In this document: positions 1 to 7,206 of the stretch, piece after piece
Layout: every line of letters begins with the position of its first letter
How positions within the stretch are numbered: the first letter of the stretch is position 1
NCBI RefSeq assembly: GCF_001083785.1
Contig: NZ_LAVL01000080.1
Location: 1 to 37,377 of the forward strand
Source of the DNA: Nonomuraea sp. SBT364
GTDB lineage: Bacteria > Actinomycetota > Actinomycetes > Streptosporangiales > Streptosporangiaceae
Reading direction: 5' to 3'
Length of the DNA stretch: 37,377 bases
Notes under the pieces: generated by a model
Seen by the model: only the letters and a program-made list of their open reading frames with translations
What the model was told of the DNA's origin: nothing
Databases searched by the model: none
Program-made: the position numbers and the translations under genes

Positions 1-46
1 TACACTACCCTTTTCGCCGGCAGCGTCAGATGTGTATAGGACACAG
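1..46 (+). other. Residual Illumina Nextera adapter (non-genomic)
   Basis: Positions 1-5 match the end of the P5 primer (TACAC). Positions 6-13 have exactly the length of an i5 index. Positions 14-27 match the 14-base Nextera Read-1 sequence with one mismatch. Positions 28-46 match the 19-base Tn5 mosaic end with two mismatches. The order and spacing of all four parts match the library adapter, so this is sequencing artefact left on a contig end. Genomic sequence can begin at 47 at the earliest. Confidence 0.93.
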
Positions 47-124
47 CCCGCTGACCCCCCCGCCCCCAAGTCCGTTCGCCCCGCTGACGGGGCGAACGGA
101 CTGGGGGGCGGGGGTGTCAGCGGG
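47..124. repeat. 36-bp fold-back inverted repeat beside adapter
   Basis: The left arm (47-82) and right arm (89-124) are reverse complements over 36 bases with two mismatches, around a 6-base loop (GCTGAC, 83-88). The left arm starts at the exact base where the adapter ends. That coincidence suggests a snap-back copying artefact in library preparation, in which case only the right arm is genomic. A natural GC-rich terminator for a gene off the contig is the alternative, but it lacks a T-tract. Confidence 0.8.
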
Positions 125-165
125 CGGGCGGTGGGTTGTCAGCGCGGCCGTCGATGCTCGGCCCC

Positions 166-1344
166 ATGAACACCGCCATGAAGAACACCTCCGTCCTCAT
201 CTCCGGCGCGAGCATCGCCGGGCCCGCGCTCGCCTACTGGCTGCACCGGTACGGGTGCCGCGTCACCGTGGTGGAGAAGGCGCCCCGGTTGCGGCTGGGC
301 GGGCAGGCCGTCGACTTCAAGGGCGCCACGCACCGCACCGTGCTGGAGCGCATGGGCATCCTGGACGAGGTGTACCGCCGCCGGACCGGGGGCGCCGACC
401 AGGAGATCGTCGACGGGCGGGGCAGGCGGCTGGCCGTGCTGCCTGGCGAGTTCACCGGCGGCGACGTGGAGATCCTCCGCGGCGATCTGGCCGAGCTGCT
501 GTTCGATCGGACACGCGAGCGCTGCGAGTACGTCTTCGGCGACTCGATCACCTCGCTGACGCAGTCGGACGGAGGCGTCCACGTGACGTTCGAGCGGGCG
601 GCGCCGCGCACGTTCGACCTGGTCGTGGGGGCGGACGGGATCCACTCCAACGTGCGGCGGCTGGCGTTCGGGCCGGAGGAGGAGTACGTGCGCTTCCTCG
701 GCCACTACTACGCGCTGGTGCAGATCGACCTGGAGTCGGGCAACCAGATGTACAACGAGCCGGGCAGGATGGCGACGCTGGGCGGGAAGAAGGCGCCGAG
801 CTTCTTCGTCTTCGCCTCCGAGCGGCTCGACTACGACCGCTACGACGCCGGGCAGCAGCGCCGCATCCTGATGGACGCCTACCGGGGGGCCGGGTGGCGG
901 ATCCCGGAGGTGCTGGCCGAGCTGGCGGAGGCCGGCGACGACATCTACCTGGACTCGATCAGCAGGGTCGAGACGGACGAGTACGCCAGGGGCCGGGTGG
1001 TGCTGCTGGGCGACGCGGCGTACGGCAACACGCTGGGCGGCTTCGGCAGCGGCCTGGCCGTCGTCGGCGCGTACGTGCTGGCCGGGGAGCTGGCGGCGGC
1101 GGGCGGCGACCACCGGGCCGGGTTCGCGGCCTATCAGGAGGCGTTCCGCGGGTACGCCAAGGTGGCGCGGCAGGGGAACGCCGGGCCGTTCCTGGCGCCG
1201 GCGACGCCGGGGCGGATCAGGATGCGTAACTGGATGCTGCGCCGCAGGGTGATGATGAAGGCGATGCTCAAGATCACGGACCGGTTCGCGACCGGCATCG
1301 AACTGCGCGACTACGCCCAGTGCGGCGGCTTGTTGTCGAGATAG
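166..1344 (+). CDS. FAD-dependent monooxygenase (PHBH-type fold)
   Basis: 392 residues, a usual length for group A flavin hydroxylases, which use NAD(P)H and O2 to hydroxylate aromatic or polyketide-like substrates. The N-terminus carries a Rossmann dinucleotide motif (SGASIAGPALAYWL, from about residue 13) ending in the ribose-binding acid of VVEKAP. A central DG motif is seen in VVGADGIHSNVR, and a C-terminal GD motif in LLGDAAYGNTLGGFGSG. No strong ribosome site marks the start: ATG at 154, 166 or 178 are possible, and 166 was chosen because the Rossmann strand follows closely. No partner biosynthetic genes flank it, so the substrate is unknown. Its 3' end overlaps the small opposite-strand gene by 34 bases. 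Confidence 0.9.
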   Translation: MNTAMKNTSVLISGASIAGPALAYWLHRYGCRVTVVEKAPRLRLGGQAVDFKGATHRTVLERMGILDEVYRRRTGGADQEIVDGRGRRLAVLPGEFTGGDVEILRGDLAELLFDRTRERCEYVFGDSITSLTQSDGGVHVTFERAAPRTFDLVVGADGIHSNVRRLAFGPEEEYVRFLGHYYALVQIDLESGNQMYNEPGRMATLGGKKAPSFFVFASERLDYDRYDAGQQRRILMDAYRGAGWRIPEVLAELAEAGDDIYLDSISRVETDEYARGRVVLLGDAAYGNTLGGFGSGLAVVGAYVLAGELAAAGGDHRAGFAAYQEAFRGYAKVARQGNAGPFLAPATPGRIRMRNWMLRRRVMMKAMLKITDRFATGIELRDYAQCGGLLSR

Positions 1345-1436
1345 AAGGCGTCGGGGTCGCTCTCGCGCCAGTCGCCCCAGCCGAGGTCGGTGTCGTCGGA
1401 GGTCTGCTCCGGGAGAAAATCCTGCACGGCATACAT
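1311..1436 (-). CDS. Small conserved acidic protein (DFLPEQTSDDTD type), 41 aa
   Basis: The frame reads MYAVQDFLPEQTSDDTDLGW, then an acidic stretch ending in KPPHWA and a TAG stop. I recall short actinobacterial proteins with the same layout: a DFLPEQTSDDTD(x)GWG core, an acidic middle, and a PPHW-like end. The function is unknown to me. The gene is hidden because the frame continues upstream without a stop across the antisense of the next gene; ATG at 1436 is the natural start since the conserved core begins right after it. The ribosome site is weak (GGTAG). It overlaps the end of the monooxygenase tail to tail and is divergent from the ATPase gene. Confidence 0.7.
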   Translation of the reverse strand: MYAVQDFLPEQTSDDTDLGWGDWRESDPDAFYLDNKPPHWA

Positions 1437-1550
1437 GCTACCGAGTGATACAAAGCCGACCCCGCGGGCGTTCCCGGCGCCGGGACACCCGGGGATCTCG
1501 GCGGTACGATGCCTAAGCAGGTTGTCGCCTATCCCCCCGAGAGGCTGCCC

Positions 1551-3665
1551 ATGGCCACCCCGACAGGATGGCGGCGAGAAGGCAATCTGCCGGCGGAGCT
1601 GACCAGCTTCGTCGGGCGGACGCGTCTGCTCGCCAACCTCAAGCGGCACCTGGGCGAGTCCCGCCTGGTGACGGTCACGGGCATCGGCGGTGTGGGCAAG
1701 TCGCGGACCGTGCTGCGGCTGGCGCATCAGGTGCGCAACCACTATCCCGACGGAGTCTGGTTCGCCGACCTGGCCAGGCTGCAGGACGCCGGCATGGTCA
1801 GGCACACGATCGCCTCCGCGCTCGGCATCGCCGACCAGTCCTCGCGCGCCGAGTCGGAGTCGCTGTCGGAGTGGGTCGGCACGCGCGACATGCTGCTCAT
1901 CATCGACACCTGCGAGCATCTGGTGCAGGGGTGCGCGGAGCTGGTGCACGAGCTGCTGGAGGCGGCGCCCAACCTGAAGGTGCTGGCCACCAGCCGCCAG
2001 TCGCTGCACCTGCCGTACGAGCACGTGGTGCCGGTGCCGCCGCTTCAGGTGCCGGGCGAGGACCCGATGGAGAACCTGTTCACCAACGAGTCGGTGCAGC
2101 TGTTCGCGGCGCGGGCCGGGGCGGTGGTGCCGGACTTCGCGCTGGACGAGCTCAACATCAACGCGGTGGCGGAGCTGTGCCGCCGCCTCGACGGCATCCC
2201 GCTGGCGATCGAGCTGGCGGCCGTGCGGCTGCGGGCGCTGTCGGTGGAGCAGATCCTCGGCCTGCTGGCCGACCGGTTCAGCCTGCTGGCGGGCGCCAGC
2301 CGCACCGCGCTGCCGCGCCACCAGACGCTGCGCGCGGCCATCGGGTGGAGCCACGAGTTGTGCGAGCCGGCCGAGCGGCTGCTGTGGGCGCGCCTCTCGG
2401 TGTTCGCCGGCGACTTCGAGCTGGAGGCGGCCCGCAGCGTGTGCTCCGACGAGCGGCTGCCGCAGGAGGAGATCACCGACCTGGTCACCGGTCTGGTGGA
2501 GAAGTCGATCCTGCTCATCAACAGCAACCACGCCGGTGTCCGCTACAAGCTGATCGACACGCTCGCCGAGTACGGCGAGGAGTGGCTGGAGAAGCTCGGC
2601 CAGACCCAGGACCTGCGCCACAAGCACCTGGCCTACTATCTCGGCCTGGCGCAGCGCAGCGAGGACGCCTGGTCGGGGCCGAGGCAGATCTACTGGTTCA
2701 TCCGCATGCGCCAGGAGCACGACAACGTCCGGCTGGCGCTGGAGCACGCGCTGCGCACCCCGGGCGAGTCCATCCTGGCGCTGACGCTGCTGTCGTCGCT
2801 CTGGTTCCTGTGGGTGTGCTGCGGCTTCGCCCGCGAGGGCCGGCTCTACCTGGAGCGGGCGCTGGAGGCCAACAAGGGCTTCAGCAAGGAGCGCTGCAAG
2901 GCGCTGTGGGTGCTGTCGTACGTGCGCAGCGCCCAGGGCGACAGCGTCGGCGCGCTCGACGCGGCCGAGCGGTGCAGCACCGAGGCGGTCCGGGTCGGCG
3001 ACTCCAAGGCCGTGATCCTGGCCTCCAAGATGCAGGGCACCGCCGCGCTGCTGCAGGACGACCTGCAGAAGGCCAGCGCGCTGCTGGGCGTGGCGATCGA
3101 GTTCAACACCGACAACAAGGAGCTCAACCCGGGCCTGCTGCCGGCGATCGTCGAGCTGTCGCTGGTGCTGTCCGCGCAGGGCGAGCTGTACGAGGCCGAG
3201 TCGCTGCTGAACGACTGCCTGCAGGTGTGCAAGGAGCGCGGCGAGCTGTGGGTGAGCTCCTACGCGCAGTGGGCGATGTCGCTGACCAAGCTGGGCAGCG
3301 CCCGGCCGGGCGAGGCGCTGGACGCCGCCCGCGAGGGGTTGCGGATCAAGCGCCACTTCCACGACACGCTGGGCACGCTGCTGGTGCTGGAGACGACGGC
3401 GCGGATCTTCGCGGCGATGGGCCAGGAGCCGCTGGCGGCCCGGCTGCTCGGCGCCCTGCAGCAGAACTGGAAGACGGCCGGCCTGCCGATGCTCGGCGCG
3501 CCGTTCCTGACCGGCGATCACGATCAGTGCGTCAAGGAGTGCCAGAAGGCGATGGGCGAGCGCGCCTACCAGGCGTCGTTCGACGAGGGCGGGCGGCTGG
3601 ACCTCGACGAGGCGTCCGCGCTCGCGCTCGGCGACCTGGACGCCCCGGAGGTCGGCTCGGCCTGA
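1551..3665 (+). CDS. AfsR/COG3903-like NTPase with TPR-like C-terminus, lacking HTH
   Basis: 704 residues from ATG 1551, chosen because GAGAGG lies 6 bases upstream; ATG 1509 would add 14 residues without a ribosome site. The start (GNLPAELTSFVGR) is typical of actinobacterial COG3903 / AfsR-SARP-type STAND ATPases. Walker A is GIGGVGKS (about 44-51), Walker B is LLIIDTCEHL (about 115-124), and the winged-helix region with RLDGIPLAIELAA follows. The second half is alpha-helical and repeat-like (TPR-like). Many relatives end in a LuxR-type HTH or start with a SARP domain. This one has neither: it stops after LALGDLDAPEVGSA, about where the LuxR domain would follow. It may act through protein contacts. 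It is convergent with the terpene synthase. Confidence 0.85.
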   Translation: MATPTGWRREGNLPAELTSFVGRTRLLANLKRHLGESRLVTVTGIGGVGKSRTVLRLAHQVRNHYPDGVWFADLARLQDAGMVRHTIASALGIADQSSRAESESLSEWVGTRDMLLIIDTCEHLVQGCAELVHELLEAAPNLKVLATSRQSLHLPYEHVVPVPPLQVPGEDPMENLFTNESVQLFAARAGAVVPDFALDELNINAVAELCRRLDGIPLAIELAAVRLRALSVEQILGLLADRFSLLAGASRTALPRHQTLRAAIGWSHELCEPAERLLWARLSVFAGDFELEAARSVCSDERLPQEEITDLVTGLVEKSILLINSNHAGVRYKLIDTLAEYGEEWLEKLGQTQDLRHKHLAYYLGLAQRSEDAWSGPRQIYWFIRMRQEHDNVRLALEHALRTPGESILALTLLSSLWFLWVCCGFAREGRLYLERALEANKGFSKERCKALWVLSYVRSAQGDSVGALDAAERCSTEAVRVGDSKAVILASKMQGTAALLQDDLQKASALLGVAIEFNTDNKELNPGLLPAIVELSLVLSAQGELYEAESLLNDCLQVCKERGELWVSSYAQWAMSLTKLGSARPGEALDAAREGLRIKRHFHDTLGTLLVLETTARIFAAMGQEPLAARLLGALQQNWKTAGLPMLGAPFLTGDHDQCVKECQKAMGERAYQASFDEGGRLDLDEASALALGDLDAPEVGSA

Positions 3666-3667
3666 AG

Positions 3668-3686
3668 CGGTCCGGGACCTGGACCG
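3668..3686. terminator. Weak hairpin between convergent genes
   Basis: CGGTCC (3668-3673) and GGACCG (3681-3686) form a 6-bp stem with a 7-base loop, just after the ATPase stop and before the convergent terpene synthase end. There is no T-tract. It is short for a terminator, so this is tentative. Confidence 0.3.
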
Positions 3687-3713
3687 TGGGACCTGAAGGA
3701 GAGCCTGCGTGAT

Positions 3714-4715
3714 CTAGACGGCTTGCGGCCAGCGGGTGTCCGTCGGCCAGGCGTGCACGTATCGGGCGCTGCCGAGCGAGAACTCGATGTGCCCGCGCAC
3801 CCAGTGTTCGAGTCCGCGCACGTACTTGCGGACCGGCAGCGACGCCCACTTGTCCAGCGCCGCCCGCCGCTCGACGAAGGCGGCGATGGCCGCTTTGTGC
3901 ATGTTCGACACCTCTTCGAGCGCCTCCTGCAGGTTGAACGTGCGGTGCGTGGCCAGCACCGTGACGAGGTTGTGCCGGGCCTTGTCGTTGCCCCGCTCCT
4001 TGGCGTACGACAGCAGGTCGTTGTCCCATCCGATCAGGTCGCAGGCCAGGTCGGAGAGCATGCGCACATCGGGGTGGTGCCATTCCTCGGCTTCGAGCCG
4101 ATAGCCGCCGCCGACGTCGATGAGGGCGAAGCAGGTGAAGGTGGCCCCGGTGATGCGGCGCATCAGCACGTAGTCCTCGGGGGTGGGGATCAGGTCGACC
4201 TCCCGGTTGGCGGCCTCCCAGATCTGGGCGAACAGGTATTCCTTGACCGTGGTGCGCCAGCGGTCGACCTGGGCCGGGGTGCCGGACTCCGCGATGCGGT
4301 CGAGGAGTTCGCGCAGGGTGACGCCGAACGGGTCGTCGCCGTCGGGCTCCTTGCGCCGGTCGAGGATCTCCAGGAGTGGCGGGAGGGCGCGCGCCAGCGC
4401 GGAGGCGCGGTGGCCCATCAGTTCGCCCTCGCAGAAGGCGTCGTCGAAGGCGAACAGCCAGTTGTACCAGTCGTTGATCAGTCTCAGCGCGTCGCGCGGC
4501 ACTAAGGGGTTGGTCCGCGCGGCGAGCATGCCGATCTTGGAGCGCCGGAAGTGTTCGATCGTGTCGGCTCCGGCGAGCAGGTGTGAGGCGGCCAGCCAGG
4601 TATGGCTCTCGGCGTCGACCTCCGCGGCGTGCTCGTTTATCTCATTGGGGAACGGGCAGGGCAGCGGAGGGATCTGGAGTGGTCGCCTACTGAAGGAATG
4701 CGCAGAATTAGCCAC
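3714..4715 (-). CDS. Class I terpene synthase (sesquiterpene-cyclase type)
   Basis: 333 residues, the usual size of bacterial mono- or sesquiterpene synthases, which ionise a prenyl diphosphate and cyclise it. The metal-binding motifs are present: DDAFCE (91-96) as the Asp-rich motif and NDLLSYAKE (232-240) as the NSE/DTE triad. The diphosphate sensor region is RRITG (186-190) and the late RY pair is at 318-319. The start is GTG 4715 with a weak GGATGA upstream. There is no P450, methyltransferase or prenyl-diphosphate synthase beside it, so it is a solo cyclase. The product cannot be told from sequence; the lack of a GPP methyltransferase argues against 2-methylisoborneol. A 70-bp AT-rich gap with a perfect palindrome precedes it. 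Confidence 0.92.
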   Translation of the reverse strand: MANSAHSFSRRPLQIPPLPCPFPNEINEHAAEVDAESHTWLAASHLLAGADTIEHFRRSKIGMLAARTNPLVPRDALRLINDWYNWLFAFDDAFCEGELMGHRASALARALPPLLEILDRRKEPDGDDPFGVTLRELLDRIAESGTPAQVDRWRTTVKEYLFAQIWEAANREVDLIPTPEDYVLMRRITGATFTCFALIDVGGGYRLEAEEWHHPDVRMLSDLACDLIGWDNDLLSYAKERGNDKARHNLVTVLATHRTFNLQEALEEVSNMHKAAIAAFVERRAALDKWASLPVRKYVRGLEHWVRGHIEFSLGSARYVHAWPTDTRWPQAV

Positions 4716-4772
4716 TCATCCAGCATGACGATGGACCGTTCGAAATGCCATACTCACCCCATTGACGCTTAT

Positions 4773-4785
4773 TTCATATTATGAA
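4773..4785. promoter_or_regulatory. Perfect AT-rich palindrome upstream of terpene synthase
   Basis: TTCATATTATGAA is a perfect 6+1+6 palindrome. It sits in the 70-bp AT-rich gap (4716-4785) between the ankyrin gene and the terpene synthase on the same strand and touches the ankyrin stop codon. The local AT content is far above the surroundings. On the minus strand it also contains -10-like hexamers (TAATAT). It is a candidate operator or promoter for the terpene synthase; no binding protein can be named. Confidence 0.45.
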
Positions 4786-5172
4786 CTACTTTGCCCGAAA
4801 CCATTCCAGAAACTGATCGTTCGCGAACATCCGCGCGGTGTCGATCGCTGACGGATTCCCGGCGGCCGGGTCGGCCCCGCCGTCGAGCAGCGCCCTGACC
4901 ACGGCGGACTCCTTCTTGAACACCGCACCCGCGAGCGGTGTCTGGCCACGGTCGTTGGCCCGCCCCGGATCGGCTCCCTGCTCGATGAGCATGCCCACGG
5001 TCGCCGCGTGGCCGTGGTAAGCCGCGAGCATCAGCAAAGTGTCACCTTTGTCATTGGTGAGATTGGCCGGGACGCCAGCCTCCACGTACGCGCGCAGCGC
5101 GTCGGTGTCGCCGCTCCTGGCCAGGTCGAACATCCTGGTGGCGAACTCTTCGAGCTCCGGGTCCCCGTCCAT
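4786..5172 (-). CDS. Ankyrin-repeat protein
   Basis: 128 residues from ATG 5172; a GTG at 5205 would add 11 residues with no better ribosome site. It contains about three ankyrin repeats, visible as GDTLLMLAAYHGHAATVGML followed by a GQTPLAGAVFKKESAVVRAL unit, with GADP turns. It is a soluble, small, acidic-start protein (MDGDPELEEFATRMFDLARSG) of a type common in actinomycetes. It probably mediates protein contacts; no partner can be named. It lies 70 bases upstream of the terpene synthase on the same strand, so the two could be co-transcribed. Confidence 0.88.
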   Translation of the reverse strand: MDGDPELEEFATRMFDLARSGDTDALRAYVEAGVPANLTNDKGDTLLMLAAYHGHAATVGMLIEQGADPGRANDRGQTPLAGAVFKKESAVVRALLDGGADPAAGNPSAIDTARMFANDQFLEWFRAK

Positions 5173-5266
5173 GGGTTCATTGTGCCTCGATAGGGTGCCG
5201 AGCACGGAATCGTTCCGGCTCGCCGTGGGTTCTGGAGATGAGTACCTAGGGAAAGGCTGTTCAGAC

Positions 5267-6166
5267 GTGTTCGACCCGACGGATCTCTACAAGCTCGCAG
5301 ACGACGTCCCCGAGCTGACCGATCCGGTGTTGCTGTACCACTTCGACGGTTTCGTCGACGCCGGCGCCGCCGGGCGCCTCGCGCTGGGCCATCTGCTGGC
5401 CGAGCTGGAGCACCGGGTCGTGGCGACGTTCGACGTGGACCGGTTGCTCGATTACCGCTCGCGCCGGCCGATCATGACATTCGACACCGACAAATGGGTG
5501 GAGGTGGAGAGCCCTGAGCTCGCCGTGTACGCGGTCGAGGACACCACGGGCACCCCGTTCCTGCTGATGAGCGGCCCGGAGCCGGACCGGGAGTGGGAGT
5601 TGTTCACCCGCGCGGTCGGCACCCTGGTCGAGCGCCTGGGCGTGAGCCGGATGGTCACCCTGCACGGCATCCCGATGGCGGTTCCGCACACCAGGCCGCT
5701 CGGCATCACCATGCACGCCAGCCGGCCCGGCCTGATCGGCCCGCAGACCAGCGCGTTCGGCCGGGTCCAGGTGCCGGGCAGCGTGGCGGCGCTGCTGGAG
5801 TTCCGGCTCGGCGGCCGGGGCCGCGACGCGGTCGGCTACGCCGTGCACGTGCCGCACTACCTGTCACAGGCCGAATACCCGACGGCGGCCGTCGCCGGGC
5901 TGGAGGCGGTCACCCGCAACACCGGGCTGGTCTTCCCGATGGACGGCCTGCGCGAGGCGGCCCGGCGCACGACGACGGAGATCGAGGAGCAGATCGGCGC
6001 GTCGGCCGAGCTGTCCAACGCGATCACCGGGCTGGAGCAGCAGTACGACGCGTTCGCGGCCGGCGCCGAGCGTGAGAACCTGATCGCCGACGCCACCCCG
6101 ATGCCCACCGGCGACGAGCTCGCCGCCCAGTTCGAGAGGTTCCTGGCCGAGCGTGATGACGAGTGA
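5267..6166 (+). CDS. PAC2 family (proteasome-assembly-chaperone-like) protein
   Basis: 299 residues. The start is GTG 5267, with GAAAGG about 10 bases upstream; the open frame extends further upstream but overlaps the divergent ankyrin gene. The N-terminal half (PVLLYHFDGFVDAGAAGRLA, then a VVATFDVDRLLDYRSRRP region) and the FLLMSGPEPDREWELFTRAV segment are characteristic of actinobacterial PAC2 proteins. The C-terminus is helical and charged. The PAC2 fold is related to eukaryotic proteasome assembly chaperones, but the bacterial role is not established. The stop overlaps the start of the next gene, indicating translational coupling. Confidence 0.88.
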   Translation: MFDPTDLYKLADDVPELTDPVLLYHFDGFVDAGAAGRLALGHLLAELEHRVVATFDVDRLLDYRSRRPIMTFDTDKWVEVESPELAVYAVEDTTGTPFLLMSGPEPDREWELFTRAVGTLVERLGVSRMVTLHGIPMAVPHTRPLGITMHASRPGLIGPQTSAFGRVQVPGSVAALLEFRLGGRGRDAVGYAVHVPHYLSQAEYPTAAVAGLEAVTRNTGLVFPMDGLREAARRTTTEIEEQIGASAELSNAITGLEQQYDAFAAGAERENLIADATPMPTGDELAAQFERFLAERDDE

Positions 6167-7205
6167 GCCGATGATCAGGGTGGGCCTGGTCGGCTACGGG
6201 ACCGCCGGGGCGTTCTTCCACGCGCCGCTCGTCCACGCCACCGAGGGGCTGAAACTGACGGCCGTGGTGACGCGTGACCCGGAGCGGCAGGCCGAGGTGG
6301 CGGCCCGCTACGGCGCCGAGGGCGTCGGCGACGTGGAGCGGCTGTGGGAACGCTGCGACCTGGTCGTGGTGGCCTCCCCCAACCGGACCCACGCGAGCCT
6401 GGCGGGCGAGGCGCTGCGGCACGGCAAGGCGGTGGTCGTCGACAAGCCGTTCGCCCGCACCGCCGACGAGGCGAGGCAGGTGGTGCGGCTGGCCGCCGAG
6501 CGCGAGCTGCCGCTGACCGTGTTCCAGAACCGGCGGTGGGACGGCGACTTCCTGACCGTGCGCCGGCTGGCCGCCGGCGGGGAGCTGGGCGAGGTGCTGC
6601 GGCTGGAGTCGCGCTTCGAGCGATGGCGGCCGGCGCCCAAGGGCGGCTGGCGGGAGTCCGGCGGCCCCGGCGAGGCCGGGGGGCTGCTGTACGACCTGGG
6701 CAGCCACCTGGTCGACCAGGCGATTCAGCTGCTCGGCCCGGTCCGGTCCGTCTACTGCGAGAGCGACGTGCGGCGCGAGGGCGTCGGCGCGGACGACGAC
6801 ACCTTCGTGGCGCTGACGCACGACGGCGGCGCCCGCTCGCACCTGTGGGCGAGCTCGCTGGCCGCGCAGCTCGGCCCGCGCTTCCGGGTGCTGGGCTCGG
6901 CGGCCGCCTACGTCAAGCACGGGCTGGACGTGCAGGAGGAGCGGCTGCGGGCCGGGCGCGACCCCGGCGAGGCGGGGTTCGGCGACGAGCCCGAGGACCG
7001 GTGGGGAGTCCTCGGGGCCGGTGACGAGCTGCGCCCGGTGCCCACCGAGGCGGGCGACTACCCCGGCTTCTACCGAGGCGTCGAGCGGGCGCTTCGCACG
7101 GGCGCGCCCGTGCCGGTGAACCCGGCCGGCGCCGTGGAGACGCTGACCGTGATCGAGGCCGCCCGCCGGTCGGCGGCTGAGTCGGCCGTCGTCCGGCCCG
7201 GCTGA
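6153..7205 (+). CDS. Gfo/Idh/MocA-family NAD(P)-dependent oxidoreductase
   Basis: 350 residues from GTG 6153; ATG 6156 or ATG 6171 are equally plausible, the last having GAGTGAG just upstream. The N-terminal Rossmann motif is VGLVGYGTAGAFFHAP. The cofactor-side lysine motif is VVVDKPFARTADEA (DKP in place of the usual EKP). The substrate-side His lies in YDLGSHLVDQAI. Family members oxidise sugar or inositol hydroxyls with NAD(P)+; the YdgJ-like N-terminus fits a polyol or inositol dehydrogenase, but the substrate is not determined. It overlaps the PAC2 gene by 14 bases and ends one base before the convergent phosphatase gene. Confidence 0.9.
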   Translation: MMTSEPMIRVGLVGYGTAGAFFHAPLVHATEGLKLTAVVTRDPERQAEVAARYGAEGVGDVERLWERCDLVVVASPNRTHASLAGEALRHGKAVVVDKPFARTADEARQVVRLAAERELPLTVFQNRRWDGDFLTVRRLAAGGELGEVLRLESRFERWRPAPKGGWRESGGPGEAGGLLYDLGSHLVDQAIQLLGPVRSVYCESDVRREGVGADDDTFVALTHDGGARSHLWASSLAAQLGPRFRVLGSAAAYVKHGLDVQEERLRAGRDPGEAGFGDEPEDRWGVLGAGDELRPVPTEAGDYPGFYRGVERALRTGAPVPVNPAGAVETLTVIEAARRSAAESAVVRPG

Positions 7206-7206
7206 G

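Noticed and set aside
1437..3521. A 700-codon minus-strand frame opposite the AfsR-like ATPase
   Set aside because: Its only recognisable part is the last 41 residues, reported as a separate gene starting at 1436; the rest is antisense shadow.
3666..5205. Terpene synthase region as a biosynthetic gene cluster
   Set aside because: The neighbours (ATPase, ankyrin, PAC2) include no P450, methyltransferase, prenyltransferase or prenyl-diphosphate synthase, so only a solo cyclase can be supported.
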